Origin: Caulobacter sp. Root1455
Lineage (GTDB): Bacteria > Pseudomonadota > Alphaproteobacteria > Caulobacterales > Caulobacteraceae
NCBI RefSeq assembly: GCF_001426905.1
Contig: NZ_LMFQ01000003.1
Coordinates: 1 to 64,000 of the forward strand
Reading direction: 5' to 3'
Length of the DNA: 64,000 nucleotides
The notes under the pieces were generated by a model. The model had not been told where the DNA came from, made no database searches, and saw only the letters and a list, made by a program, of their open reading frames with translations. Made by a program: the position numbers and the translations under genes. The stretch's first letter is position 1; every line of letters starts with the position of its first letter. This document shows positions 8,801 to 17,540 of the stretch, one piece after another.

Positions 8801-9245
8801 AGGCACGGCTTCTCGATCTCGGGCTTTCGCGACGAGTGGATGGGGAGGCGCGGAGCGGTCCGGGCCCAGCCCGGATGACCGTGAGTTTGAGTGTGCGTTT
8901 CGGCTAGACCTGACCGCTCCGCGAAACCGTTGATCCTCGAACAGGCCGGTTTGAACTCCCGGCCCCGTCAACCCGCCTGTCCCGCCATCGTCCCCGCCGG
9001 GCCTTGGAGCCTTCTGAGCCCCGCCGCCAAACGCGATCCGATCGCCAAGGCCAGGCGGCCCTGCTCGGTTCCATCCCCATCGCCTGCTTGGGCCGGTACC
9101 AAGAGCCCTCCCCGTGATGGAGACGGGTTTAGTATGCGGGCGGTTTGAACGCCGAGGACTTGTGACGCTGATTATTTTTCTGGGCGTTGGGATCGTTCAG
9201 GTTTCTCTCGGCGCTGGCGGGGATGGACGCGGCCCGATCCCCGCC
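8801..9245. other. Gene-free spacer
   Basis: I see no credible gene here: the open frames present lack start sites with ribosome binding signals and have no recognisable protein features. The segment lies between the REP copy near rho and a pair of hairpin repeats. Confidence 0.6.
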
Positions 9246-9311
9246 GGGGACATGCTCTCATGCCAAGGCCTCCGCCAATCGACCCCGACCGTGGGATGAG
9301 TGCGTGTCCCC
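9246..9311. repeat. Hairpin repeat, GGGGACATGC type, unit 1
   Basis: The ends are GGGGACATGCTCTCAT and ATGAGTGCGTGTCCCC, inverted with two mismatches, enclosing about 34 nt. It resembles the REP elements mobilised by REP-associated tyrosine transposases (RAYT). No transposase gene is in this window. Confidence 0.75.
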
Positions 9312-9374
9312 AACGACATCCACGACGCATCCAGACTGCCCCGTTCCAAGGCCGGCAAGCTCAGCGGATCAGTT

Positions 9375-9440
9375 GGGGACACGCACTCACGGCAAGCCCT
9401 CTGCAACCCGGCCAGAGCTGGGGCATGAGTGCATGTCCCC
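9375..9440. repeat. Hairpin repeat, GGGGACATGC type, unit 2
   Basis: The ends are GGGGACACGCACTCA and TGAGTGCATGTCCCC with the same 66-bp length as unit 1. The two units are separated by 63 bp, giving a two-copy array (BIME-like) directly after the qor-type gene stop codon. Confidence 0.75.
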
Positions 9441-9449
9441 ATCCGCAAC

Positions 9450-10415
9450 TTACGGAATCAACAGAGTCGCCCCCGTCGTCCGCCGTCCCTCGAGCGCCTC
9501 GTGCGCCGCCCGAGCCTTCGCCAACGGGAACGTCTGCCCGATCTCGATCTTCACCGCGCCGGACGCCAGCACCGCGAACAGCGCCGCGGCGCTCTCGTCC
9601 AGCTCGGCCGTCGTGACGATGTAGTCGAACAGGCGCGGCCGGGTCAGGAACAGAGACTTGGACCCCAGCTCCAGCGGCGCGATCGCCGGCGCCGGACCCG
9701 AGGCGTTGCCGAAGGTCGCCAGCACGCCGCGCCGGCCCAGGCTTTTGAGGCTGGCCTCGAAGGTGTCCTTGCCGACCCCGTCATAGACCACGGCCACGCC
9801 CTGGCCGCCGGTGATCTCCATCACCCGAGCCGCGACGTCTTCCTGGCCGTAGAGGATGACATGATCGGCGCCGTGACCGCGCGCCAGAGCGGCCTTGGCC
9901 TCCGAGCCGACCGTGGCGATCACGGTCGCGCCCAAGGCCTTGGCCCACTGCACCAGGATCGAACCGACGCCGCCGGCCGCCGCGTGGATGAGCACGGTCT
10001 CACCCGGCTCGACCTTATGGCAGCGCCGGACCAGGAACTCGGCGGTCATGCCCTTGAGCAGGACGGCCGCCGCGGTCTCCAGACTGACCCCGTTCGGGAC
10101 CTTCACGGCGCGGTCGGCCGGGACCACGGCCGCCTGGGCATAGGCGCCCAGCGTGCCGTTATAGGCGACCCGATCGCCGACCTTGAACCGGGTGACGCCG
10201 TCGCCCAGCGCCTCGACGATCCCGGCCGCTTCCAGCCCCAGGACCGCCGGCATCTTCATCGGATAGAGGCCGCCGCGGTGATAGGTGTCGATGAAGTTCA
10301 GACCCACGGCCTGGTGGCGGATCAGGACCTGGCCCGGACCGGGGGCGGGGACGGGGAGATCGACGGCCTCGAGCACTTCGGGACCGCCGGTGCGGACGGC
10401 TTGTATGGCCAGCAT
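9450..10415 (-). CDS. NADPH:quinone oxidoreductase (zinc-independent MDR family)
   Basis: The 321-residue protein is a QorA-type quinone reductase of the medium-chain dehydrogenase/reductase superfamily. It shows the N-terminal GroES-like fold with VGLNFIDTYHRGGLYP, the quinone-reductase signature VLIHAAAGGVGSILVQWAKALGA as the NADPH Rossmann loop, and lacks the zinc-binding Cys set. The likely reaction is reduction of quinones or enones with NADPH. It lies 5 bp downstream of the dienelactone hydrolase gene and is likely cotranscribed with it. The substrate cannot be inferred more precisely. Confidence 0.88.
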   Translation of the reverse strand: MLAIQAVRTGGPEVLEAVDLPVPAPGPGQVLIRHQAVGLNFIDTYHRGGLYPMKMPAVLGLEAAGIVEALGDGVTRFKVGDRVAYNGTLGAYAQAAVVPADRAVKVPNGVSLETAAAVLLKGMTAEFLVRRCHKVEPGETVLIHAAAGGVGSILVQWAKALGATVIATVGSEAKAALARGHGADHVILYGQEDVAARVMEITGGQGVAVVYDGVGKDTFEASLKSLGRRGVLATFGNASGPAPAIAPLELGSKSLFLTRPRLFDYIVTTAELDESAAALFAVLASGAVKIEIGQTFPLAKARAAHEALEGRRTTGATLLIP

Positions 10416-10420
10416 GACGG

Positions 10421-11119
10421 TCAGGCCAGGTTGGACTTGAAGAAGGCCAGGCTGCGGGCGTTGGCCCTACCGGCGTCCGCCGCGTCGTAGTGCGCGCCGC
10501 CGACCCGGGCGAAGGCGTGGTCGCGGCCTGGATAAGTATGGATTTCAATTTGCGGGTGATCCTTCAGGGCGTCGAGGATCACCTTTTGGGCCTCCTTTGG
10601 TACGAACTGGTCTTCTTCGGCGATGTGCATCAGCAGGGGCCGGGCCAGCTTCTCGGCCTCGGCCACGTGCTTGTCGATCCCGACGCCGTAGTAGGAGACG
10701 CTGGCGTCGGCGTCGGTGCGGGTCGCCGTCAGGAAGGCCAGCAGGCCGCCCAGGCAGTAGCCGACGGCGCCGACCTTGCCGTTGACGCCGGGCACGGCGC
10801 GGACGGCGGCGATGGTCGCGGCGATGTCCGAGACGCCGGCGTCGACGTCGAAGGCGTTGTAGAGCTCGAACGCCCGCTTCCACTCCGCTTCGCTCTGGTC
10901 GGTGATGTCGATGCCCGGCTCGATGCGCCAGAACAGGTCGGGGCATACGGCGATAAAGCCTTGGGCGGCCAGGCCGTCGCAGACGTCGCGCATCACCTTG
11001 TTGACGCCGAAGATCTCCTGGATGACGACGACGGCCGGAGCGGGGGCCGAGGTTGCCGGGCGCGCCACATAGGCCGAAAAGGCGCCGTCGGGGGTGGTGA
11101 TCGTGAGGGTCTCGGACAT
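10421..11119 (-). CDS. Dienelactone hydrolase family protein
   Basis: This 232-residue alpha/beta hydrolase matches the carboxymethylenebutenolidase family. The nucleophile elbow GYCLGG has Cys in place of Ser, as in true dienelactone hydrolases, and the catalytic His is in GRDHAFAR near residue 200. VVIQEIFGVNKVMRDVCDGLAAQGF is the family's N-terminal block. It has no signal peptide. Divergently placed relative to the DUF6489-mnmE genes, it forms a two-gene leftward unit with the quinone oxidoreductase; a role in aromatic or electrophile breakdown is possible but not shown. Confidence 0.87.
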   Translation of the reverse strand: MSETLTITTPDGAFSAYVARPATSAPAPAVVVIQEIFGVNKVMRDVCDGLAAQGFIAVCPDLFWRIEPGIDITDQSEAEWKRAFELYNAFDVDAGVSDIAATIAAVRAVPGVNGKVGAVGYCLGGLLAFLTATRTDADASVSYYGVGIDKHVAEAEKLARPLLMHIAEEDQFVPKEAQKVILDALKDHPQIEIHTYPGRDHAFARVGGAHYDAADAGRANARSLAFFKSNLA

Positions 11120-11234
11120 GGGGCTCTCCGTATCCAGCAGGCGTCGATGGGACTTTCGACCGAAGCGCTCTAACGTGCGCCGATGCGGTCAGGGCATAAC
11201 AATATCGTGCCCCTGCGGCAGGGAACCCCAGATC

Positions 11235-11492
11235 ATGAAGATGACCATTGAGATTGACTGCACGCCGGTGGAGGCCCGCGCCTTCCTTGGCCTGCCGGAT
11301 GTGAGCGCCTTGAACGATCATCTGGTCAAGGAAATGCAGGAGCGGATGACCTCCAACATGGCCATGCTGGCGCCCGAGGAGCTGATGAAGAACTGGATGG
11401 CGTTCGGGGCCGGGGCCCAGGACCAATTCCGCAAACTGATGACCGCGGCGGCCGGAGCGGCGGTCGGGGGCATGGGCGGCAAGTCGGAATGA
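11235..11492 (+). CDS. DUF6489 family small protein
   Basis: The 85-residue protein begins [22 protein letters not shown], a block I associate with alphaproteobacterial proteins encoded just upstream of mnmE (DUF6489). It is alpha-helical and Met-rich with a small Gly/Ala C terminus. Its stop codon overlaps the mnmE start as ATGA. The longer open frame upstream (from 11094) lacks conserved content, and the ATG at 11235 follows a purine-rich AGGGAA element. No biochemical function is known to me; the persistent coupling with mnmE hints at a link to tRNA modification or GTPase function. Confidence 0.8.
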   Translation: MKMTIEIDCTPVEARAFLGLPDVSALNDHLVKEMQERMTSNMAMLAPEELMKNWMAFGAGAQDQFRKLMTAAAGAAVGGMGGKSE

Positions 11493-12832
11493 ACGACACG
11501 ATCTACGCGCCGGCCACCGGCGCGGGCAGGGCGGCCGTCGCCGTGGTTCGGGTTTCCGGACCGCGCGCCGCCGACGCCGTGCGGGCCCTGGCCGGCGATC
11601 TGCCCAAGCCCCGCCGCGCGGCCCTGCGCCGGCTAACCCGCGAGGGGATCGCCCTGGACGACGCCCTGGTGCTCTGGTTCCAGGGGCCGGCCAGCTATAC
11701 CGGCGAGGACGCCGCGGAGTTTCACGTGCACGGCGGACGGGCCGTGGTCGAGGCGCTGCTCGAAGCCTTGGCCGCCGAAGGCCTGCGCCTGGCCGAGCCG
11801 GGCGAGTTCACGCGTCGCGCCTTCGAGAACGGCAAGCTGGACCTGACGCAGGCCGAGGGCGTGGCCGACCTGATCGACGCCGAGACCGAAGCCCAGCGTC
11901 GCCAGGCGCTGGGCCAGCTGGGCGGCGCGCTGAGCCAGCGCTATGACGCCTGGCGCGGCCTGCTGGTCCAGGCCCTGGCCATGCTCGAGGCGGCGGTCGA
12001 TTTCCCGGACGAAGAGCTGCCCGAGGACGTGGCCGCCCGCGCCCGCCCGGGCCTGGAGGCCCTGGAGGCCGAGATCGGCGCCGCCCTGGCCGACGCCTCG
12101 CGGGGCCGCCGTGTGCGGGACGGCTATCGGATCGCCCTGGTCGGCGCGCCGAACGCCGGCAAGAGCACCCTGCTGAACGCCCTGGTCGAGCGCGACGCGG
12201 CCATCGTCACTTCCACGCCGGGCACGACCCGCGACATCATCGAGGTTCCGCTGACCCTGGGCGGCTACAAGACCCTGCTGGCCGACACGGCCGGCCTGCG
12301 GACGACGGAAGACACGATCGAGGCCGAGGGCGTGCGCCGGGCGCGGGCCTGGGCGGCCGAGGCGGATCTGCGGCTCTGGGTCGTCGACGCCGCGATGTTC
12401 CACGTGAAACAGGACGAGGAGCTTGATGTCGTTCAGCCTGGAGACTGGGCGATGGTCAACAAGACCGACCTGGTCGACGCCGTTCGGCTGGCTGAACTGC
12501 GCGAGGTTCTGTCGGCCCGTGGGTTGGCGGTGATCGAACTGGCGGCCCGCAAGCCCGGCGGCGCGGAGCAGGCGAGGGCGGCGTTGACCGCTCATGTGAT
12601 CCAGGCCCTGTCCGGCGCCGAGTTTCCGGCCGCCACGCGGATCCGCCACGCCGAAAGCCTGACCGAGGCGCGCACCTATCTCCAGCGCGCCCTTTCCGAC
12701 GTGGGGCTGGAAGTCGAACTCGCCGCCGAGGATGTTCGCCTGGCCGCGCGGTCCCTTTCGCGGATCACGGGCCGCATCGATCCCGAGGATGTGCTCGATC
12801 GAGTGTTTTCAAGCTTCTGCATCGGGAAGTGA
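11489..12832 (+). CDS. mnmE: tRNA uridine-5-carboxymethylaminomethyl GTPase MnmE (TrmE)
   Basis: MnmE with MnmG installs cmnm5 on wobble U34 of several tRNAs. The 447-residue protein has the folate-binding N domain (starting [29 protein letters not shown]), a G domain inserted in the helical domain with Walker [10 protein letters not shown], switch DTAGLR, and NKTD, and the C-terminal CIGK whose Cys is catalytic. A perfect-but-one parS site (12396-12411) lies inside the coding sequence and is read as MFHVKQ, in the loop between the G3 and G4 motifs. It is the second gene of the unit that continues to mnmG-rsmG-parAB after an intergenic parS pair. Confidence 0.97.
   Translation: MNDTIYAPATGAGRAAVAVVRVSGPRAADAVRALAGDLPKPRRAALRRLTREGIALDDALVLWFQGPASYTGEDAAEFHVHGGRAVVEALLEALAAEGLRLAEPGEFTRRAFENGKLDLTQAEGVADLIDAETEAQRRQALGQLGGALSQRYDAWRGLLVQALAMLEAAVDFPDEELPEDVAARARPGLEALEAEIGAALADASRGRRVRDGYRIALVGAPNAGKSTLLNALVERDAAIVTSTPGTTRDIIEVPLTLGGYKTLLADTAGLRTTEDTIEAEGVRRARAWAAEADLRLWVVDAAMFHVKQDEELDVVQPGDWAMVNKTDLVDAVRLAELREVLSARGLAVIELAARKPGGAEQARAALTAHVIQALSGAEFPAATRIRHAESLTEARTYLQRALSDVGLEVELAAEDVRLAARSLSRITGRIDPEDVLDRVFSSFCIGK
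12396..12411. other. parS: parS site 2, inside mnmE
   Basis: TGTTCCACGTGAAACA differs from the consensus palindrome by one base (C for T at position 5). It is read in frame as Met-Phe-His-Val-Lys-Gln. Confidence 0.88.
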
Positions 12833-12848
12833 TGTTCCACGTGAAACA
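12833..12848. other. parS: parS site 3
   Basis: TGTTCCACGTGAAACA, the same one-base variant as site 2, begins directly after the mnmE stop codon. Confidence 0.9.
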
Positions 12849-12891
12849 TCGGCTTGAACTGTCCACAGGCTGATCACAGATGTCTCGGGCG

Positions 12892-12907
12892 TGTTTCACG
12901 TGAAACA
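12892..12907. other. parS: parS site 4 (perfect)
   Basis: TGTTTCACGTGAAACA is the perfect palindrome, 43 bp after site 3 and about 8.7 kb from the origin centre. It lies just upstream of the mnmG promoter region. Confidence 0.95.
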
Positions 12908-12916
12908 CCCGTGACC

Positions 12917-12956
12917 GACTCGCCGCTGCGGGGAGTCTCGCGTATAAGGCTAATAC
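12917..12956 (+). promoter_or_regulatory. mnmG promoter region with two GANTC sites
   Basis: GACTC (12917-12921) and GAGTC (12933-12937) are CcrM methylation sites in the 90 bases upstream of mnmG, next to a TATAAGGCTAATAC stretch that could hold a -10 element. Paired GANTC sites near a promoter suggest GcrA/CcrM control of mnmG-rsmG-parAB. The exact start point is not determined. Confidence 0.45.
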
Positions 12957-12999
12957 GCCCCCGCCGAGACGGGGGCGTTCGCATTCGAGGCGCGCAAGC

Positions 13000-14856
13000 T
13001 TGTCCAACACTTGGGATGTCATTGTCATCGGCGGCGGTCACGCCGGCTGTGAGGCCGCCGCCGCGTCGGCCCGCGCCGGCGCGCGCACCCTGCTGCTGAC
13101 CCACAAGCGCGAGACCGTCGGCGAGATGTCGTGCAATCCGGCGATCGGCGGCCTGGGCAAGGGCCACCTGGTCCGCGAGATCGACGCCCTGGACGGCCTG
13201 ATGGGCCGGATGGGCGACAAGGCCGGCATCCAGTATCGCCTGCTGAACCGCTCCAAGGGCCCCGCCGTGCGCGGTCCGCGCTCGCAGATCGACCGCAAGC
13301 TCTATCGCCAGGCCATGCAGGCCGAGCTGTTCGCCTATCCGAACCTCGACGTGATCGCCGCCGCGGCCGAGGACCTGATCGTCGAGGACGGCGTCGTGGC
13401 CGGGGTGATCGACGGGGAGGGCGGGGTCTACCGCGCTTCCCGCGTGGTCCTGACCACCGGCACCTTCCTGAAGGGCGTCATCCACCAGGGCGAGACCCGC
13501 ACCCCGGCCGGCCGGGTCGGCGACGCGCCGTCGATCGGCCTGTCGGACCGGCTCTACGCCCTCGGCTTCGACATGGGCCGCCTGAAGACCGGCACGCCCG
13601 CCCGCCTGGACGGCAAGACCATCGCCTGGGACCGCCTGGAGATGCAGGCTGCCGACGAACAGCCCGAGCCGTTCTCGTTCCTGACGACCCACGTGGACGT
13701 GCCGCAGATCCAGTGCGGCATCACCTACACCACGGCCGAAACCCACAAGATCATCGCCGAGCGCCTGGGCGAGTCGGCGGTCTATGGCGGCCGCGCCACC
13801 GGGATCGGCCCGCGCTATTGCCCGTCGATCGAGGACAAGGTCGTCCGCTTCGCCGACAAGACCAGCCACCAGGTGTTCTTGGAGCCGGAAGGCCTGGACG
13901 ACGACACGGTCTATCCGAACGGCGTCTCGACCTCGGTCTCGGCCGAAACCCAGCTGCTGTTCCTGCGCACCATGCCGGGCCTCGAGAACGTCGAGGTCAT
14001 CCGGTACGGCTATGCGATCGAGTATGACTATGTCGACCCTCGCGAGCTCTACCCGACCTTGGAGACCAAGCGTCTGCCCGGGCTCTACCTGGCGGGCCAG
14101 ATCAACGGCACGACGGGCTACGAGGAAGCCGGCGCCCAGGGCCTGATGGCCGGGCTCAACGCGGCGCTGGCGGCGCGGGGCCGGGAGCCCGCCGTCTTCG
14201 CTCGCGACGAGGCCTATATCGGCGTGATGATCGACGACCTGGTCACCCGGGGCGTCACCGAGCCCTATCGGATGTTCACCAGCCGCGCCGAGTTCCGCCT
14301 GATCCTGCGGGCCGACAACGCCGACCAGCGCCTGACCGACAAGGGTCTGGACCTGGGCGTGGTGGGTCCGGTCCGGGCCGAGGCCTGGGCCGCCAAGAAG
14401 GCCGAGCTGGAGACCGTCCGCGCCTTCGCCCGTTCGGTGACCCTGACCCCGGCCGAGGCCAATCGCGCCGGCTTCAAGGTCAATCACGACGGCCAGCGTC
14501 GCGACGTCCTGGCCATGCTGGCCCTGCCCGACGTCACCCTCGACGGCCTGACTTCGGTATGGCCGGAGATTTCAGCGTGGAGCGGCATGGCCCGCGAGCA
14601 GATCGAGATCGAGGCGGCCTATGCCGGCTATCTCGACCGCCAGCGCAACGACGCCGAAGCCTTCCGCAAGGAAGAGGACCTGCGCCTGCCGGCCGATCTC
14701 GACTACGGCCTGGTCGGCAGCCTGTCGAACGAGGTGCGCGAGAAGCTGGCGCGGGTGAAGCCCCTGACCCTGGGCCAGGCGGCCCGGATCGAGGGCGTGA
14801 CGCCGGGCGCCTTGACGGCCCTGCTGGCCCACGTCCGCCGCGCGAAGGCCGCTTGA
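13000..14856 (+). CDS. mnmG: tRNA uridine-5-carboxymethylaminomethyl FAD enzyme MnmG (GidA)
   Basis: The 618-residue FAD protein is the partner of MnmE. It starts with TTG followed by [19 protein letters not shown], whose GGGHAG is the dinucleotide-binding loop, and contains the family motifs [23 protein letters not shown] and the insert [19 protein letters not shown] with the redox Cys. The C-terminal helical domain ends in HVRRAKAA. No ATG fits the conserved N terminus, so TTG is the likely start. Its TGA overlaps the rsmG ATG by one base, heading the classical gidA-gidB-parA-parB cluster. Confidence 0.97.
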   Translation: MSNTWDVIVIGGGHAGCEAAAASARAGARTLLLTHKRETVGEMSCNPAIGGLGKGHLVREIDALDGLMGRMGDKAGIQYRLLNRSKGPAVRGPRSQIDRKLYRQAMQAELFAYPNLDVIAAAAEDLIVEDGVVAGVIDGEGGVYRASRVVLTTGTFLKGVIHQGETRTPAGRVGDAPSIGLSDRLYALGFDMGRLKTGTPARLDGKTIAWDRLEMQAADEQPEPFSFLTTHVDVPQIQCGITYTTAETHKIIAERLGESAVYGGRATGIGPRYCPSIEDKVVRFADKTSHQVFLEPEGLDDDTVYPNGVSTSVSAETQLLFLRTMPGLENVEVIRYGYAIEYDYVDPRELYPTLETKRLPGLYLAGQINGTTGYEEAGAQGLMAGLNAALAARGREPAVFARDEAYIGVMIDDLVTRGVTEPYRMFTSRAEFRLILRADNADQRLTDKGLDLGVVGPVRAEAWAAKKAELETVRAFARSVTLTPAEANRAGFKVNHDGQRRDVLAMLALPDVTLDGLTSVWPEISAWSGMAREQIEIEAAYAGYLDRQRNDAEAFRKEEDLRLPADLDYGLVGSLSNEVREKLARVKPLTLGQAARIEGVTPGALTALLAHVRRAKAA

Positions 14857-15521
14857 TGTCGGCTGTCGCTTCGCCCCTGGTCATCGAGGACCTGGACCCG
14901 GTCGACGCCGCCGCCTTCCAGCGGCTGACGGGCTGCACCGACGCGCAATTGGCCGACCTGATCCGCTTCCAGACCCTGTTGGCCGAGTGGAACGCGGTGA
15001 TGAACCTGGTGGGCCCGGCGACGATCGCCACCTACTGGAACCGCCACGCCTGGGACAGCGCCCAGCTGCTGCGGCTGGCCCCCGACGCCAAGACCTGGGC
15101 CGACCTGGGGGCCGGCGCCGGCCTGCCCGGCGTGGTGCTGGCGATCCTGCTGAAGGACACGCCGGGCGCCAAGGTTCACCTGGTCGAGAGCATGGCCAAG
15201 CGCTGCAAGTTCCTGCGGGCCGTGGCCGACGATCTGGACTTGCCCGTCGAGATCCACAACGCCCGCGCCGAAGAGCTGGACCTGAAGGTCGACGTCGTGA
15301 CCGCGCGGGCCTGCGCGCCGATGGTCAGACTGCTCGGGTACGCCCAGCCCTACCTGAAGCGCGGCGCGATCGGCTGGTTCCTGAAGGGACAAGATGTCGC
15401 TTCTGAGCTGGCCGAGGCCGCTACATATTGGAAATTCGAGTCGACCCTGCGGCCATCCCTGAGCGACCCGCGAGGCCAGATCGTGCAAGTGAAGGGGCTT
15501 AAGAGTGTCCGTAAAGTCTGA
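14856..15521 (+). CDS. rsmG: 16S rRNA (guanine527-N7)-methyltransferase RsmG (GidB)
   Basis: RsmG methylates G527 of 16S rRNA using S-adenosylmethionine. The 221-residue protein has the Rossmann motif WADLGAGAGLPGVVLAI and the helix segment VHLVESMAKRCKFLRAV characteristic of GidB. The ATG at 14856 overlaps the mnmG stop; a longer open frame upstream is a shadow. Its 3' end overlaps the parA GTG start by 17 bp. Loss of RsmG gives low-level streptomycin resistance in other species. Confidence 0.95.
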   Translation: MSAVASPLVIEDLDPVDAAAFQRLTGCTDAQLADLIRFQTLLAEWNAVMNLVGPATIATYWNRHAWDSAQLLRLAPDAKTWADLGAGAGLPGVVLAILLKDTPGAKVHLVESMAKRCKFLRAVADDLDLPVEIHNARAEELDLKVDVVTARACAPMVRLLGYAQPYLKRGAIGWFLKGQDVASELAEAATYWKFESTLRPSLSDPRGQIVQVKGLKSVRKV

Positions 15522-16317
15522 CCAACCGCTGCGCGTCCTCGCCATCGCCAACCAGAAGGGCGGGGTGGGTAAGACCACGACCGCGATCAATCTGGGCACC
15601 GCCCTGGCGGCCTGCGGCGAGCGCGTGCTGCTGATCGACGCGGATCCTCAGGGCAACTGCTCGACCGGCCTGGGCATCACCCGCCTGCAGCGCCGCACCA
15701 CCCTGTACGACGTGCTGATGGGCGAGGCGCCGGTGATCGACGCCGCGGTCAAGACCGAGCTGCCGGGCCTGGAGGTGATCCCCGCCGACGCCGACCTGTC
15801 GGGCGTCGAGATCGAGCTGGGCCAACAGGCGCGCCGTTCCTACCGCCTGCGCGACGCGCTGGAGCCCCTTCGCGCCAACGGTCCCTACACCTATGTGCTG
15901 ATCGACTGCCCGCCGTCCCTGAACGTGCTGACCGTCAACGCCATGACCGCCGCCGACGCGGTGTTCGTGCCGCTGCAGTGCGAGTTCTTCGCCTTGGAAG
16001 GCCTGACCCAGCTGATGCGGACCATCGAGCGGGTGCGCGGCAGCCTCAATCCGAAGCTGGAGATCCAGGGCGTGGTGCTGACCATGTACGATCGCCGCAA
16101 CAGCCTGTCGGACCAGGTGGCCAAGGATGTCCGGCAACACTTCGGCGACAAGGTGTATGACGCGGTCATACCGCGCAACGTCCGGGTGTCCGAGGCCCCG
16201 TCCTTCGGCAAGCCCGTGCTGCTCTACGACCTCAAATGCGCCGGCAGCCAAGCGTACCTGCGGTTGGCGCGCGAGGTGATCAGCCGCGAGAAGTCGAGGC
16301 TTTCCCAGGCGGCTTGA
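15505..16317 (+). CDS. parA: Chromosome partitioning ATPase ParA
   Basis: ParA is the DNA-binding ATPase that pulls ParB-parS complexes away from the old pole. The 270-residue protein has the deviant Walker A KGGVGKT (residues 18-24, signature Lys18), LLIDADPQGN (Walker A') and YVLIDCPPSLNVLTVNA (Walker B). It has no N-terminal helix-turn-helix, as in chromosomal (type Ib) ParA. The GTG start overlaps rsmG; the N-terminal PLRVLAIANQKGGVGK matches Caulobacter ParA as I know it. parB starts 86 bp downstream. In Caulobacter ParA is essential. Confidence 0.97.
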   Translation: MSVKSDQPLRVLAIANQKGGVGKTTTAINLGTALAACGERVLLIDADPQGNCSTGLGITRLQRRTTLYDVLMGEAPVIDAAVKTELPGLEVIPADADLSGVEIELGQQARRSYRLRDALEPLRANGPYTYVLIDCPPSLNVLTVNAMTAADAVFVPLQCEFFALEGLTQLMRTIERVRGSLNPKLEIQGVVLTMYDRRNSLSDQVAKDVRQHFGDKVYDAVIPRNVRVSEAPSFGKPVLLYDLKCAGSQAYLRLAREVISREKSRLSQAA

Positions 16318-16403
16318 GCACCGTCTGAGGATAACCATCCAAGTCATTGTCGAAATTGAGTGTTGAGCGCGTGAGGGAGTCGGTCGTGGTGGGAGAGCCG
16401 GGG

Positions 16404-17297
16404 ATGTCTGAAGGTCGTCGTGGTCTGGGTCGCGGGCTTTCCGCCTTGCTCGGCGAAGTCGATTCCGCGCCTGCCCAGGCTCCGGGCGACACCAGCGCCG
16501 GTTCGCGCGAGGCTCCGATCGAGCTGATCCGCCGCAATCCTGAACAGCCGCGTCGGACCTTCCGCGAGGAAGACCTGGTAGAACTCGCGGACTCGATCCG
16601 CGAGAAGGGCGTGCTGCAGCCGATCCTGGTGCGACCGGCGCCGGGCGCCTCGGGCGAGTACCAGATCGTCGCCGGCGAGCGCCGCTGGCGGGCCGCCCAG
16701 CGCGCCGGCCTGAAGACCATCCCGATCATGATCCGCGAGCTGGACGACCTGGCGGTGCTGGAGATCGGCATCATCGAGAACGTCCAACGCGCCGACCTCA
16801 ACGCGATCGAAGAGGCGCTGAGCTACAAGGTGCTGATCGAGAAGTTCGGCCAGACCCAGGAAGTGATCGCCCAGACCGTGGGCAAGAGCCGCAGCCACGT
16901 GGCCAACACCCTGCGCCTGCTGTCGCTGCCGGACTCGGTCCAGCACTATGTGACCTCGGGCGAGATGACCGCCGGCCACGCCCGCGCCATCGCCAACGTG
17001 CCCGACCCGGCCGCCCTGGCGCGCGAGGTCATCGACAAGGGTCTGTCGGTTCGCGACGCCGAGGCCCTGGCCCGCCGCGCGCCGACCGCCGACGGCGAGG
17101 TTCGCGCCAAGTCGAGCGGCGGCCGTCCGCCTCGGACCAAGGACACCGACACCCAGGCGCTGGAGGCCGACCTGTCGTCGGTGCTCGGCCTCGACGTCGA
17201 GATCGATCATCGCGGCGGGACCGGCGCCTTGACCATCCGCTACGCGACGCTCGAGCAACTGGACGATCTCTGCAACCGCCTGACGCGCGGCCACTAG
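16404..17297 (+). CDS. parB: Chromosome partitioning protein ParB (CTPase clamp)
   Basis: ParB binds parS and spreads along DNA as a CTP-dependent clamp. The 297-residue protein starts MSEGRRGLGRGLSALLGEVD with the N-terminal ParA-stimulating motif GLGRGLSALLG, then the NTP-binding patch QPRRTF and GERRWRAAQ (CTP-binding ParB box), a helix-turn-helix around GKSRSHVANTLRLL and a C-terminal dimerisation domain ending LEQLDDLCNRLTRGH. ATG at 16404 is chosen because the 19 residues in the longer frame are not conserved in Caulobacter ParB. Four parS sites lie 3.5-7.7 kb upstream. Confidence 0.97.
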   Translation: MSEGRRGLGRGLSALLGEVDSAPAQAPGDTSAGSREAPIELIRRNPEQPRRTFREEDLVELADSIREKGVLQPILVRPAPGASGEYQIVAGERRWRAAQRAGLKTIPIMIRELDDLAVLEIGIIENVQRADLNAIEEALSYKVLIEKFGQTQEVIAQTVGKSRSHVANTLRLLSLPDSVQHYVTSGEMTAGHARAIANVPDPAALAREVIDKGLSVRDAEALARRAPTADGEVRAKSSGGRPPRTKDTDTQALEADLSSVLGLDVEIDHRGGTGALTIRYATLEQLDDLCNRLTRGH

Positions 17298-17540
17298 GGG
17301 GCGCCGCCGAGGGTCCTCTGTCGCGCGCAGAACAAGGCCGGGCCGTATCCCTGGTCGAGCTGTTCGCCAGAATTGAGGCCGCCTGGGCGCGGAGTTTCCA
17401 GCAAGACGCTGAAATCCAAAGGGAAACGCCGACATAGACCGAAAATTCGGTCGGCCCCTCCAAAGGCTGGATTCGGCAAATTCCTGTGGATGAAGCGGCT
17501 GGCGGTTTGACGAAGCCGCCGACTCGCCTGTCGAGCCGCG

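Noticed and set aside
8930..8980. tRNA-like TPsiC segment (GGTTTGAACTCC)
   Set aside because: No matching acceptor stem, D-arm or anticodon arm around it.
11719..11728. GTTTCACGTG inside mnmE resembling half a parS
   Set aside because: Only ten bases match and the right half is CACGG; the stretch encodes the conserved MnmE EFHVHG motif, so the likeness may be incidental.
12800..12907. Possible CRISPR-like repeats at the two neighbouring parS palindromes
   Set aside because: There are only two repeats with non-uniform spacing and no Cas genes; they are ParB sites.
12874..14487. Long leftward frame antisense to mnmG
   Set aside because: Antisense shadow of mnmG; composition and absence of motifs show it is not a gene.
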